Below, piece after piece: positions 19,794 to 27,699 of a stretch of 64,000 nt of DNA. The stretch comes from Brenneria bubanii. GTDB lineage: Bacteria; Pseudomonadota; Gammaproteobacteria; Enterobacterales; Enterobacteriaceae. Location of the stretch: contig NZ_JAKMAJ010000016.1 of the NCBI RefSeq assembly GCF_022378355.1, forward strand, positions 1 to 64,000. Reading direction: 5' to 3'. How positions within the stretch are numbered: the stretch's first letter is position 1; each line of letters starts with the position of its first letter. The translations under genes and the position numbers were made by a program. A model generated the notes under the pieces. The model was not told the DNA's origin. It was given only the letters and a program-made list of their open reading frames with translations, and did no database searches.

Positions 19794-19942
19794 TGCGCGA
19801 TTTCCATCCGATATGTTCATTTATCCCCGTTCGCTTTCAGGTTGTGTACCGGTTGGCCGTGTACCATTACCGCCGGTCTGTTTTCCTGCAAGCTATGGGG
19901 TAATCATCATTCCCTTACGTGATTTGGCGGATGAAATACTAC

Positions 19943-19974
19943 CAAATGAAAGGAAATATCTTTTAAAATGAAAA
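19943..19974 (-). promoter_or_regulatory. Candidate SrlR binding repeats before srlR
   Basis: On the minus strand CTTTCATTTG (19943-19952) and TTTTCATTTT (19965-19974) form a direct repeat 22 bp apart, two helical turns. DeoR-family regulators such as AgaR bind repeated TTTCRTTT sequences. A related element, CTTTCATTTT, lies before srlA. Assignment to SrlR is inferred. Confidence 0.45.
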
Positions 19975-19976
19975 TA

Positions 19977-20342
19977 TCATGATTTCGCTTCAATCGCCAA
20001 TGAAAGCGCGGTCTGACAGGTCGGTTCTATGGGAAAGATCACACTTGGCACCAGCTGCTCTCTTTTCAATCCGATTAATTCTTTTATCTGGCGCGGGCGG
20101 GCAAAGACCGTCAGTCCGCGCATGATAAAGCCGTCACGTACTCGGTCCTGCTCATCGAACGCCAGCGCGATAACCACCCGGGCTTTGAATCTTCCGGCGG
20201 AACGGCCGATACCCACTTTGTGGCCCCGACGATACAGATTGTCATACGCCTGATTGAAACGGCGCAGTTGCCACCAGCCAAGAGCGATCTGTAACAGCCA
20301 TGCGCTTACCGCAAAAGCGATCAATAGTGATGCCGGCGTCAT
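19977..20342 (-). CDS. srlM: Sorbitol operon activator SrlM (GutM)
   Basis: Small membrane-anchored regulator described as an activator of the E. coli gut operon. 121 residues (E. coli 119) with one N-terminal hydrophobic segment (about 5-22) and the family segments LGWWQLRRFNQAYDNL, VGIGRSAGRFKARV, GLTVFARPRQI and PSVIFPIEPTCQTALSLAI. AAGGAGG lies six bases before the second of two adjacent ATGs, which I take as the start; the first ATG would leave only three bases. Confidence 0.92.
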   Translation of the reverse strand: MTPASLLIAFAVSAWLLQIALGWWQLRRFNQAYDNLYRRGHKVGIGRSAGRFKARVVIALAFDEQDRVRDGFIMRGLTVFARPRQIKELIGLKREQLVPSVIFPIEPTCQTALSLAIEAKS

Positions 20343-20394
20343 CATCCGCCTCCTTAGTGATCCCTCCGGCATGGCGCCGGAGGCGTTGTGCTGA

Positions 20395-21174
20395 TCAAAA
20401 CATGACCTGCCCGCCGGTAATATTAATCGACTGACCGGTGCAGTAAGATGCCTTGTCGCTGGCGTAGTAGAGCAGCGTATTCAGGACATCCTGATAGTCG
20501 CAGCCGCGTTTTAACGGCACCTTATCAACGTAGTGTTGCTCCACTTCCTCCGGCTGGATGCCCAGTTTTTTGGCATACTGCGGCAACAGTGACTGGAACA
20601 TCGGCGATTTTAGCAGGTTGCCCAGCATCAGCGAATGGACGGTGATGCCGAATTCCGCCAGATCCAGCGCCAGCGACTGGGTTAGCCCAACGCCGCCGAA
20701 CTTGGCCGCGCTATAACCGGAATTGTGCTTGCTGCCCACTTTCCCCGATTTCGAGTTGATTTGGATAATGCGCCCGGCGATGCCGTCGCGGATCATCAGC
20801 TTGGCAAACTCGCGGGCGCACAGAAAATACCCCACCAGATTAACCTGTAAAGACAAATCAAAGTCGTTAAGTTGGAACTGTGTAATGGGGGCCGCCTTGG
20901 CTATCCCCGCGCTATAGACTAAAAGATTGACCTGGCCGAATTGGGCATCCACCGACTGCGCCAGCTGTTCAACCTGCGCTTCATCGGTGGCGTCGGCGCC
21001 AAAGCCGCAGGCGCATCCGGCGCCGTATTGCGCGTTAATCTTTTCCGCTACCTGCATGGCGTGTTGCGCGTTTAAATCAACCACTGCAACCTGATAACCT
21101 GCGTCAGCCAGACCCTCACACAGGAACGCACCGAGGGTTTGTCCTCCGCCGATGACTACCGCAACCTGTTTCAT
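20395..21174 (-). CDS. srlD: Sorbitol-6-phosphate 2-dehydrogenase SrlD (GutD)
   Basis: NAD-dependent short-chain dehydrogenase that oxidises sorbitol-6-phosphate to fructose-6-phosphate. 259 residues as in E. coli: the nucleotide-binding motif VIGGGQTLGAFL lies at 6-17, the catalytic serine in INSKSGKVGSKHN and the YxxxK pair in GYSAAKFGG. GGAG lies six bases before the chosen ATG; an in-frame ATG six codons upstream is not preceded by a ribosome-binding site. Confidence 0.96.
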   Translation of the reverse strand: MKQVAVVIGGGQTLGAFLCEGLADAGYQVAVVDLNAQHAMQVAEKINAQYGAGCACGFGADATDEAQVEQLAQSVDAQFGQVNLLVYSAGIAKAAPITQFQLNDFDLSLQVNLVGYFLCAREFAKLMIRDGIAGRIIQINSKSGKVGSKHNSGYSAAKFGGVGLTQSLALDLAEFGITVHSLMLGNLLKSPMFQSLLPQYAKKLGIQPEEVEQHYVDKVPLKRGCDYQDVLNTLLYYASDKASYCTGQSINITGGQVMF

Positions 21175-21194
21175 ATGCATCTCCCACTTCATGT

Positions 21195-21557
21195 TTAAGA
21201 AACAATCGTTAATTTGCTGCCGACCTTGATATCCGTCGGCGTCTTACCTGCAACGTGCAATGAACCGGGAAACTCCGCTTCAGCCGCCCCATCAAACCGG
21301 ATGGTGATATGGCCCAGCTCACGCAGATTTTGCGTCGCCACCGAGCCTACCGCGGTAATCGGATAGGCCTGGTCCGCAAGCATCAGCGTGTCGCCGGTGC
21401 GCAGTTCACCGCGCAGATCGCCATGCTGGTGGATAAAGCAGAATGACTCGATGTCTTCCGGCGCCCCCTCGCGAAAGGTGATCATCATGCCCTCGTCCAG
21501 TGACTCAGGAGCGTTGTCGCCAATTCGGGTAAATACCGTTTGAAAAACCGTGTTCAT
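21195..21557 (-). CDS. srlB: PTS sorbitol-specific EIIA component SrlB
   Basis: Phosphocarrier of the glucitol PTS that accepts phosphate from HPr and passes it to EIIB. 120 residues (E. coli 123). The active-site histidine is in FIHQHGDLRGEL (about 41-52), where the first His matches the phosphorylated position. It lies between srlE and srlD with 20-base gaps. Confidence 0.95.
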   Translation of the reverse strand: MNTVFQTVFTRIGDNAPESLDEGMMITFREGAPEDIESFCFIHQHGDLRGELRTGDTLMLADQAYPITAVGSVATQNLRELGHITIRFDGAAEAEFPGSLHVAGKTPTDIKVGSKLTIVS

Positions 21558-21578
21558 ACTGACTCCCAGTGCGAAAAA

Positions 21579-22574
21579 CTATTGGTAGATAAAACCGGAA
21601 ACTACCCAGGCCAGCAGTACGGTCGGTGCGCCGGTAAGAAAACGTCCCACCAGTACGGAAGGCACCCCTACGCGCACGGTGTCCTGCTTCGCTTCCGCCA
21701 GCGACAGACCGACGGGAATGAAGTCGCAGGAAGCCTGGGCGTTGATGGCGAACAATGCGGGCAGCGCCAGGGCGGGCGGGATATGCCCCTGCCCAATCTG
21801 CACGCCGACCAGTACCCCGATGACCTGCGCGATCACCGCGCCCGGCCCAAGGAATGGGGAGAGCAGGGGGAATGAGCAGATCAGGGCCAGCGTGATCAGT
21901 CCGATCGGGCTGTTTGCCAACGGCGTCAGGCTGTGCGCAATCACGTCGCCTAACCCCGACGCCATAATGATGCCGATGAGCGCCGAGACGAACGCCATGA
22001 ACGGCAGGATGGTTTTCAGTACGGTATCGATGGTTTCCCGCCCGGCCTGGAAAAACACGGCGACAACCGATCCCATTCCCATACCGACTTTGGCCAGCAG
22101 GCCATCGCTCTGTTCTGTGATTTTCTTGCTGCTGTCGTAGTCGCGGACAAGTCCCGGGGGCGTTGCGCCGCTCTCCGTTTTCTCCATTGCAGAAGAGATT
22201 GCAGCATCTTCCACCCGTTGGATGTTTTTTTCACGGACGCCGGAGACATAAATGTCTTCCAGAATAAATTGCGCCAGCGGGCCGGACTTGCCGGTTGAAT
22301 GGATGTTAATCGTCGGGATCCGGCGTTTGGGATAAATACCGCAGCGCAGCGTGCCGCCGCAGTCAATAACGGCGACGCCAATCTCTTCCGCCGGCGGTTC
22401 GCCCTCTTTAAAGCCATCAACGGCCGGCCAGCCGGTCAGTTCGCTCAGACGATCGACGATGGCCGGACGCGTTCCCGCGGTGATATAGACAATTTTTTTA
22501 CCCGGCACGGCTTCAATCAGCAGGGGACCGCCCCAGCCGCTTTCGCCTTTTTCGATACGAATTACGTTATTCAT
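21579..22574 (-). CDS. srlE: PTS sorbitol-specific EIIB and EIIC1 component SrlE
   Basis: 331-residue membrane protein (E. coli 319). The N-terminal half is the EIIB domain with the phosphocysteine segment [19 protein letters not shown] (about 69-87). The C-terminal half (about 175-331) has four to five membrane segments of the EIIC2-type domain. It works with SrlA to import and phosphorylate sorbitol. The extra residues lie mainly in the linker between the domains. Confidence 0.95.
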   Translation of the reverse strand: MNNVIRIEKGESGWGGPLLIEAVPGKKIVYITAGTRPAIVDRLSELTGWPAVDGFKEGEPPAEEIGVAVIDCGGTLRCGIYPKRRIPTINIHSTGKSGPLAQFILEDIYVSGVREKNIQRVEDAAISSAMEKTESGATPPGLVRDYDSSKKITEQSDGLLAKVGMGMGSVVAVFFQAGRETIDTVLKTILPFMAFVSALIGIIMASGLGDVIAHSLTPLANSPIGLITLALICSFPLLSPFLGPGAVIAQVIGVLVGVQIGQGHIPPALALPALFAINAQASCDFIPVGLSLAEAKQDTVRVGVPSVLVGRFLTGAPTVLLAWVVSGFIYQ

Positions 22575-22588
22575 GATGATATTCCCCG

Positions 22589-23137
22589 TTAGAGCTGAAC
22601 CTGACGGTCGAGCTGGATACGCATTTTGCGTTCAAATAGCGTGGTGGTCAGATCGGTGATCCAGCCGCGGAAAAAGTTGCTCACCATCCCGACCAGCAGG
22701 TAGCTCACCGCCAGCGGGGCCAGCGGCAGACCAAGCGTTGTCAGGCCACTGGCGATACCGAGATAGACGAACAGTTCCCCTGGATTGATGTGGGGAAACA
22801 GACCATTCATCGAGTGACAGCTATAAGAGGCGGCGGCGTAGTAGCTGGGCTTGTACTTTTCCGGCATGAAACGGCCCAGACTCAACGTCATGGGGTTACA
22901 AAAGACGAATGTGCCGATGACCGGCAACAGCAGATAACGAGAGAGCGGGTTACCCGCACAGCGTTGAGCCAGGCGCTCGATCCGTTCCTGGCCGACAAAC
23001 ACGATCAGCGCATTCATAATAACGAGCAGGCTAATCAGCAAAGGCAGTATGCCGGTGACCATTCCGACAAAAACTTCCCCCCCTTTTTGAAACAGGCCGA
23101 TGAACCACTCAGCCCCATGGGTGATGACGTCTATCAT
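22589..23137 (-). CDS. srlA: PTS sorbitol-specific EIIC2 component SrlA
   Basis: 182-residue inner-membrane permease domain (E. coli 187), first gene of srlAEBDMRQ. It shows hydrophobic segments near 28-47, 65-85 and 130-155 and the conserved stretch [20 protein letters not shown] with [20 protein letters not shown] precedes the ATG. The 14-base gap to srlE and the complete downstream set support a working sorbitol uptake operon. Confidence 0.95.
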   Translation of the reverse strand: MIDVITHGAEWFIGLFQKGGEVFVGMVTGILPLLISLLVIMNALIVFVGQERIERLAQRCAGNPLSRYLLLPVIGTFVFCNPMTLSLGRFMPEKYKPSYYAAASYSCHSMNGLFPHINPGELFVYLGIASGLTTLGLPLAPLAVSYLLVGMVSNFFRGWITDLTTTLFERKMRIQLDRQVQL

Positions 23138-23224
23138 GATATTCTCCTGTTTCCTCTGGCTGGTTCTGACGATTGTTGTTTTATTAAAGTGAGACTAAAA
23201 ATATATCTAAATGTGTTTTTTAAA

Positions 23225-23270
23225 TTTTAAATCGATCACACTTTGAAAGTTTTTTTATTCAAAATGAAAG
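23225..23270 (-). promoter_or_regulatory. srlA promoter control region: CRP half-site and SrlR-type element
   Basis: On the minus strand a perfect left CRP half-site TGTGA (23236-23240) is part of TGTGATCGATTTAAAA, with a poor right half. The E. coli srl promoter is CRP-dependent, so this is plausible. Next to it are CTTTCATTTT (23261-23270) and CTTTCAAAG (23241-23249), matching the repeats before srlR. Beyond this block, 23271-23568 shows no gene I can support. Confidence 0.45.
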
Positions 23271-23568
23271 ATTGGTGGGGTGACGCAGGTTTGTGAGCGA
23301 GAATCCATGACAGACAATGCATGCTATTTTGCCGGCGCTAATTGAGGATTCTTTCTGTCGTGAATGGAAAGTATTTTTTAATATCAGTTTGTTATGCTGG
23401 TTTTCTTGCGGTTTGGCTATTTCCCGGCGCAACGGCGCGCCGGTGGGAATGTCGTGCTTTGCTTAAGGATAAGGAAGAATCTTTTAAGTGTGCAACCCGA
23501 TATTCGGCCAAATTCTTTCATAATAAAAGAATTAGACCCCGATTTGATTAGGATAGCTTTTCTTAAAG

Positions 23569-23739
23569 TTAACCGGTCGGAGCATGAGGGTAGACGGTTT
23601 CGATGTTATAGCCGTCGGGGTCGATAATAAACGCGGCGTAGTCGTGGAGATGATAGCAGTGGGGATGATAGTTCGGGCGCAGCCCCGGCTGACCGTTGTC
23701 TTTGCCGCCGGCCTCAATGGCCGATTTTAGTGATGTACT
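23569..23739 (-). pseudogene. C-terminal remnant of a VOC (glyoxalase/bleomycin-resistance) family protein
   Basis: The minus strand encodes 56 residues ending the VOC fold: AIEAGGKDNGQPGLRP, then NYHPHCYHLHDYAAFIIDP and DGYNIETVYPHAP, then TAA. The segment AAFIIDPDGYNIE is the hallmark last strand carrying the metal glutamate. The frame is closed by TGA just upstream and no start codon is present, so the N-terminal half has been lost. It marks the left edge of the decayed segment; 23740-23942 holds nothing else I can recognise. Confidence 0.7.
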
Positions 23740-23942
23740 TCAGTGAGTTAGTAATCCGCCAACCGTCGAAAACGTTGATACGCCATACAGCCGAAAATTA
23801 GCATAATTGACGAAAAGTAATCAGCGATGAAAAATTAAATTTCCTTGCTGGGCAGGGTTTCGAGCATTCCAAAGCCAGGAGCTCTACTCAATTTTTGGAG
23901 AGGTAGTCCCCGTAGTTTCGTTATCCAAATTCAGGGAGACGA

Positions 23943-24119
23943 TCAGCTTTTGGGTTCTAAGCCGCGCTGTTTTAGTTCTTTTCTGATAATGCGTTTTATC
24001 CAGGCAGATATGGATTCATCACCATCACTTTCCATTGCCTTACGCATGGATAGCTCTAATTCAGGCTCAGCACGAAAAGCAATCTGTTTGTTGCCTCGTG
24101 GTAAATTTGTGTTTGACAC
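23943..24119 (-). CDS. Small ribbon-helix-helix (Arc-like, YlcI/YnfO type) DNA-binding protein
   Basis: A 58-residue protein read from a GTG codon: it contains NLPRGNKQIAFRAEPELELS, then MRKAMESDGDESISAWIKR and IIRKELKQRGLEPK. KQIAFRAEPELE forms the beta strand and first helix of a ribbon-helix-helix fold, and ESISAWIKRIIRKEL the second helix. Such proteins accompany phage immunity regions. The start is unsure because only a weak AGAG precedes the GTG, and the palindrome ACACGTGT (24116-24123) covers it. It is divergent from the Icd-like cassette, as expected of a regulator. Confidence 0.65.
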   Translation of the reverse strand: MSNTNLPRGNKQIAFRAEPELELSMRKAMESDGDESISAWIKRIIRKELKQRGLEPKS

Positions 24120-24157
24120 GTGTTGTACTCTGGGGTTAATTTGTTTGTGTCAGACAA

Positions 24158-24168
24158 TGTACAGTACA
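24158..24168. promoter_or_regulatory. Palindrome between the ribbon-helix-helix gene and the leader RNA
   Basis: TGTACAGTACA is a perfect 11-bp odd palindrome in the divergent gap, about 40 bp from the ribbon-helix-helix start and 34 bp before the structured leader. It is a candidate operator for the small DNA-binding protein. No partner site was recognised. Confidence 0.4.
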
Positions 24169-24191
24169 AGTCTATCATATGCAAAACAGCA

Positions 24192-24254
24192 ACGCCCGGC
24201 AGTGTTACCAGCACTAACCGGGCGTCTAACCACAACGTTAAGTGAGGTAACGCT
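24192..24254 (+). ncRNA. Structured leader resembling phage C4 antisense RNA
   Basis: ACGCCCGG (24192-24199) pairs with CCGGGCGT (24218-24225) to form an 8-bp stem. Its loop contains AGTGTTACC (24201-24209), complementary (one G-U pair) to GGTAACGCT (24246-24254), the sequence covering the ribosome-binding site up to the base before the Icd-like start codon. The target can also fold as CGTTA/TAACG (24236-24252). In phage P1 and P7 the C4 RNA blocks icd translation by such pairing. The pairing is seen; identity with C4 is inferred. Confidence 0.5.
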
Positions 24255-24443
24255 ATGGCTGATGTCCAGTTTACCCAAACTCGCCCCGAATTTCAGTATC
24301 GCTTTCTGGCGCAGGGCATTTTGTCTCAAAGTATCGTTCAAATCACCGCCGCTACCGAATGCAAAGCGCGGGAACAATCCCCCAATGGCCACGTTATTGT
24401 TTTCGCTGGTCGTCTGCCAATTCAGGAGACGCGCCATGTTTGA
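24255..24443 (+). CDS. Icd-like small phage protein (host cell division inhibitor family)
   Basis: 62 residues: begins MADVQFTQTRPEFQYRFLA and ends VIVFAGRLPIQETRHV. Small Icd-like proteins of P1/P4-type elements share an F-x-R/W-F-L-A segment near the N-terminus and a final A-(G/A)-R-(L/I)-P-x-Q-E-x-x-x-V. GAGG lies about eight bases before the ATG, inside the antisense target. The next gene starts before this one ends, which suggests coupling. In P1 the Icd product interferes with division; activity here is unknown. The resemblance is from memory of the family pattern, so confidence is moderate. Confidence 0.6.
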   Translation: MADVQFTQTRPEFQYRFLAQGILSQSIVQITAATECKAREQSPNGHVIVFAGRLPIQETRHV

Positions 24444-24627
24444 TAACACGCCGTTAGAACTGGAAGAAGTTATCGATCAGTGTCGTGCACTGGCCTACGC
24501 TATTGTGGAACTGAATAATCCAGAAGCAAAAGAAATCCTGATGTTTATCTTGTGGGAACGGCTGGAATGCTTACACCGTACTGCTATGGATCCTGATAAC
24601 GGGGCTGTGGAGGTGGTACATGGTTAA
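24436..24627 (+). CDS. Small acidic protein of a phage-like cassette, function unknown
   Basis: 63 residues (MFDNTPLELEEVIDQCRAL... ending AVEVVHG), acidic and predicted mostly helical (about 8-45). AGGAGA lies six bases before the ATG. It overlaps the preceding Icd-like gene by 8 bases and the following small frame by 8 bases, a compact arrangement typical of phage or plasmid operons. I do not recognise a functional domain. Confidence 0.6.
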   Translation: MFDNTPLELEEVIDQCRALAYAIVELNNPEAKEILMFILWERLECLHRTAMDPDNGAVEVVHG

Positions 24628-24745
24628 TCCAATCGCTACGCATGTCGCCAGTGGGAAATTTTTCCCCCTGAAAAGACACCAGAAGAGGCGCTTATGCACA
24701 TTCCAGCGGTGGTGCTGGCGGTCAACAACATACTTTAAAACGTAA
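24620..24745 (+). pseudogene. Possible third small gene of the cassette, probably frameshifted
   Basis: An ATG behind an excellent GGAGG site begins MVNPIATHVASGKFFP but then reads 41 residues of unlikely basic composition. One base added at the run of five C (24664-24668) would instead give P-P-E-K-T-P-E-E-A-L-M-H-I-P-A-V-V-L-A-V, ending at TAA 24736-24738, a much more protein-like sequence. Either the gene is broken or a base is miscalled. Confidence 0.35.
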
Positions 24746-25084
24746 GCTTGACTAATGATGCTGATGAACGGCTACCTCAGGCTACAGGCTAGAAAATTAA
24801 CTTCATAGAATAAGTCTTATCTGCCTCCATTTTTAATTATATTTATTGTAAATCATATTATTATTTGTTGTAGGTATTAAGGCGTATTGTATTTTTTCGC
24901 ATTGAATTCTGGAAAGTCGGAAGCTAGGCTATAACTGGTATATCATTTTTGGCTAAGATAAGAGCAGAAAAACATAAGACCGTATGATGAATGCGGAGGC
25001 CTGCTCATTCAGTAGCAGGTGATTTTTTTCCGTCGGGCTACGTGTTCCGCAGTACTGATGAAAAGAAATTTTACAGAGGATGTT
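24746..25084. other. A/T-rich gap with one terminator-like hairpin
   Basis: No gene is supported in this stretch, which is clearly A/T-richer than the flanks. CCTGCT (25000-25005) pairs with AGCAGG (25014-25019) and is followed after TGA by seven T, so it may end transcription of the phage-like cassette on the plus strand. The right end supplies AGAGGA for the next start codon. Confidence 0.4.
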
Positions 25085-25773
25085 ATGAGTAAACGCAGTG
25101 AAGTTATTGAGCCATGTGATTGGACTAACAACAGAAAAACTGGCCTGGTATACAGCAATGTATTGGGGGGGATTGATATAGGTCATGCTCAGGGCACCGA
25201 TATCATTTCTCTGTTAGCGGAATTCCGCATGGGGGGGCGGGTAAAGCAGACTATTACCAGATTGATTATACACAAAAGATGCACGCTTTCAGTAAACGGT
25301 TTGGAACGGGAAAATATGTTAAATGGGAAATAAAAAAAGGCCGAACAGTTAACGAAATACACAGCATTGCGCTGGGCATGATGATGATGACTGCCAGAGT
25401 GTTTGAAGGATACCAAGCGTCACCTTTTTTTAGCTGGTATACGGATAGTGGCTTCAGTGGCGAAGATTTAACATCAGATTTGCTTAGTTTTTATCGGGCA
25501 ATATTGCCCTCTAACTATCAGTCCAGGCTAAAGCTGGTGAGTAAATATGAGGCTCTCAAGCGGTGGGATTACTATGGACCGATAGGTAATTATAAAAATA
25601 CAGGTTTTTTACCGCTTCTTTTCCCGGATCCTGAAGACCCGTGTGTAATCAGAAAACCTTATAAGGGCAATCTTCCACACTTTATGCGATGGATTCAACC
25701 ATATACTGATCTCCGATCTGATAATGTCAGAGTATTAAACCAGAATGGCACTTATTTTTCTTTTTTGAAATGA
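25085..25773 (+). pseudogene. Conserved hypothetical gene broken at a G7 run
   Basis: The first frame opens at an ATG behind AGAGGA (MSKRSEVIEPCDWTNNRKTG...) and shifts at seven G (25231-25237). After the run, the -1 frame continues without a break: AGKADYYQIDYTQKMHAFSK up to FSFLK. With eight G the gene would encode about 229 residues in one frame. The product has a GIDIGHAQGTDI segment and an SGFSGEDLTSDLLSFYRAI segment, which reminds me loosely of DUF4056-type proteins; I cannot assign a function. It is followed 7 bp later by a membrane protein gene. Confidence 0.6.
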
Positions 25774-25780
25774 GATACGT

Positions 25781-26191
25781 ATGAACATGAGAAAATCTGG
25801 ATGGATTTTAATTCTGTTAATAATTGTGGTTGCAGCTTTTTATCTTTTTATCCCGGTGACAGATAAAGCAGAGTATAAGGAAAGCGATCTGTATAGCTAT
25901 TATTTTTATACGGATAAAGATATAAAGAATGCTCCCAGGGTCTCAGATCGCTACTCTTTTAGCTACGTTTCACCTGATGGCGGTCAGGGAGAAATGAGCA
26001 CTATTACTTTTCATGGCGGGGATCTGGCCCCACTGGAAGCGTATTTAAAGAAAATGAAATTCTCTTTATACAGGAAAGAGGATAATGGCCGTAGCCAGAT
26101 TTGGCTTTCTGAGAGTGAAAAAAATGTTGTATTTACTCTGTGGAATGATAAAACCTCAGAGAAAATTTCTTTAACAAAAGTAAACGGTTAA
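25781..26191 (+). CDS. Small single-pass membrane or secreted protein, function unknown
   Basis: 136 residues with an N-terminal membrane anchor or uncleaved signal (about 6-24: GWILILLIIVVAAFYLFIP) and a soluble C-terminal domain rich in aromatic and charged residues (YSYYFYTDKD, FSYVSPDGGQGEMSTITF). It directly follows the frameshifted gene and was probably its partner. The pairing of a soluble protein with a small membrane-anchored one is seen in toxin/immunity pairs, but nothing in the sequence proves that. Two ATGs, at codons 1 and 3, are possible. Confidence 0.65.
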   Translation: MNMRKSGWILILLIIVVAAFYLFIPVTDKAEYKESDLYSYYFYTDKDIKNAPRVSDRYSFSYVSPDGGQGEMSTITFHGGDLAPLEAYLKKMKFSLYRKEDNGRSQIWLSESEKNVVFTLWNDKTSEKISLTKVNG

Positions 26192-26277
26192 TTTTAAAAA
26201 GTTAACCGCCGATGATATGGCACAACGGCGATCCGGTAGTCTGATTGGTTTCTATGCTTTCGGTATCGTTCAGCGAT

Positions 26278-26315
26278 CAGTGTATAAACATCAGTATAAA
26301 CATCAGTATAAACAT
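26278..26315. repeat. Three tandem 12-bp direct repeats
   Basis: CAGTATAAACAT occurs at 26292-26303 and 26304-26315, preceded by the variant CAGTGTATAAACAT (26278-26291). The block sits just outside the fis terminator, at the junction between the accessory segment and the conserved fis-dusB genes. Confidence 0.8.
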
Positions 26316-26319
26316 TAAC

Positions 26320-26355
26320 AAAAAGCGCCTGCCGTTTCCGACAAGCGCTTTTTTT
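26320..26355 (-). terminator. Terminator downstream of fis
   Basis: AAAAAGCGC at the left pairs with GCGCTTTTT at the right, with further inner pairs interrupted by mismatches, giving a U tract on both strands. It starts 20 bases past the fis stop and also terminates the accessory genes from the left. Confidence 0.8.
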
Positions 26356-26375
26356 AATACGTTAACTGATTAGTA

Positions 26376-26672
26376 TCAGTTCATGCCGTATTTTTTCAGT
26401 TTCTTACGCAGAGTACCGCGGTTGATACCCATCATCAGTGCGGCGCGGGTTTGGTTGCCGCGGGTGTATTGCATCACCATGTCTAACAGGGGTTGTTCAA
26501 CTTCAGCCAATACCAGCTCATACAGGTCACTTACGTCCTGACCATTTAATTGGGCAAAATAGTTCTTCAGTGCCTGTTTAACCGAGTCACGCAGGGGTTT
26601 TTGAGTTACCTGTGCCTGAGAGTTTACAGTGGAAACGGTCAGTACGTCAGAATTCACGCGTTGTTCGAACAT
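26376..26672 (-). CDS. fis: Nucleoid-associated regulator Fis
   Basis: 98 residues, matching E. coli Fis over the whole length by eye. The N-terminal beta-hairpin region that contacts invertases is followed by the dimer helices and the C-terminal helix-turn-helix ([20 protein letters not shown], 74-93). Fis bends DNA, activates rRNA and tRNA promoters and is made in a burst on nutrient upshift. It lies 23 bp after dusB and is co-transcribed with it, as in E. coli. Confidence 0.98.
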
Positions 26673-26695
26673 AGTTCTGTCAGCTCTTTTTCTGT

Positions 26696-27661
26696 TTACG
26701 CAAGATTTTCAAAGTATGCCTTCAACGCCTCCAGCTGCTCGCTGGCATCCTCAATGGCGTTGAATGTGCGCCTAAACTGGTCGTTTGGGGCGTTCTCCTG
26801 GAGATACCAGGATACGTGCTTACGAGCTATACGAAATCCTTTGCCTGGACCATAAAAGTCGTGCAATTCCCGTATATGCTCGATCAGCAAGCGCTTGACC
26901 TCTGCCAACGGCATTGGCGGCAGCAACTCCCCCGTGTCCAGATAATGCTGGATTTCCCGAAAGATCCAGGGTCTTCCCTGAGCAGCTCGTCCTATCATCA
27001 GGGCATCTGCCCCGGTGTAATCAAGAACCGCTCTGGCTTTATGCGGGTCAGTAATGTCGCCATTCGCAATAATGGGAATGGAAACGGCCTGCTTAACTGT
27101 CCGAATGCTGTCGTATTCCGCCGAACCATTGAACAGGCACGCACGTGTGCGCCCGTGGATGGTCAGGGCCTGAATACCACAGTCTTCAGCCAATCTGGCA
27201 ATCTCTACACAGTTACGGTGCTCTGGCGCCCAGCCGGTACGGATTTTTAGTGTTACCGGTACGTCTACCGCTTTCACTACCGCCGTGAGGATTTGTTTGA
27301 CCAAATCCGGATACTGCAATAATGCAGACCCTGCCATCTTGCGGTTCACCTTCTTCGCCGGACATCCCATATTGATGTCAATGATCTGCGCGCCGAAATC
27401 CGCATTGAATTTCGCTGCGACCGCCATTTCATCCGGATCGCTGCCGGCAATCTGCACGGCTCTGATCCCCGGTTCATCGCTATGTACCATGCGCAAACGT
27501 GACTTATCCGAACGCCAGACTTCCGGATTGGAAATCAACATTTCGGATACGGCCATTCCAGCGCCCATCGAATGGCAAAGTGCCCTGAACGGGCGATCGC
27601 TAATACCAGCCATAGGGGCGGCTATCAGTCGATTAGTTAGCTGAAATTGTCCAATGCGCAT
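26696..27661 (-). CDS. dusB: tRNA-dihydrouridine synthase B DusB
   Basis: FMN enzyme that reduces uridine to dihydrouridine in the tRNA D-loop. 321 residues as in E. coli when started at MRIGQ; a longer in-frame extension of 28 codons runs into the promoter and is rejected. The FMN-binding start is [11 protein letters not shown], the catalytic cysteine is C100 in NMGCPAKKV, and [13 protein letters not shown] forms the phosphate-binding part of the barrel. Confidence 0.97.
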
Positions 27662-27699
27662 AGACAAAGAGTGACCATACTGTGTCTGCAAGGGCGCGT

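Noticed and set aside
23342-23551. 69-codon plus-strand frame upstream of the VOC remnant
   Set aside because: Basic, low-complexity translation with no family resemblance and no good ribosome-binding site.
23845-24627. Long 260-codon plus-strand frame
   Set aside because: It runs antisense to the ribbon-helix-helix gene and ends in the frame of the small acidic gene. The internal ATG at 24436 with its own ribosome-binding site explains the real coding part.
24658-24672. Programmed frameshift at the C5 run
   Set aside because: No slippery heptamer with a following structure was seen; simple decay or a base-call error is more likely.
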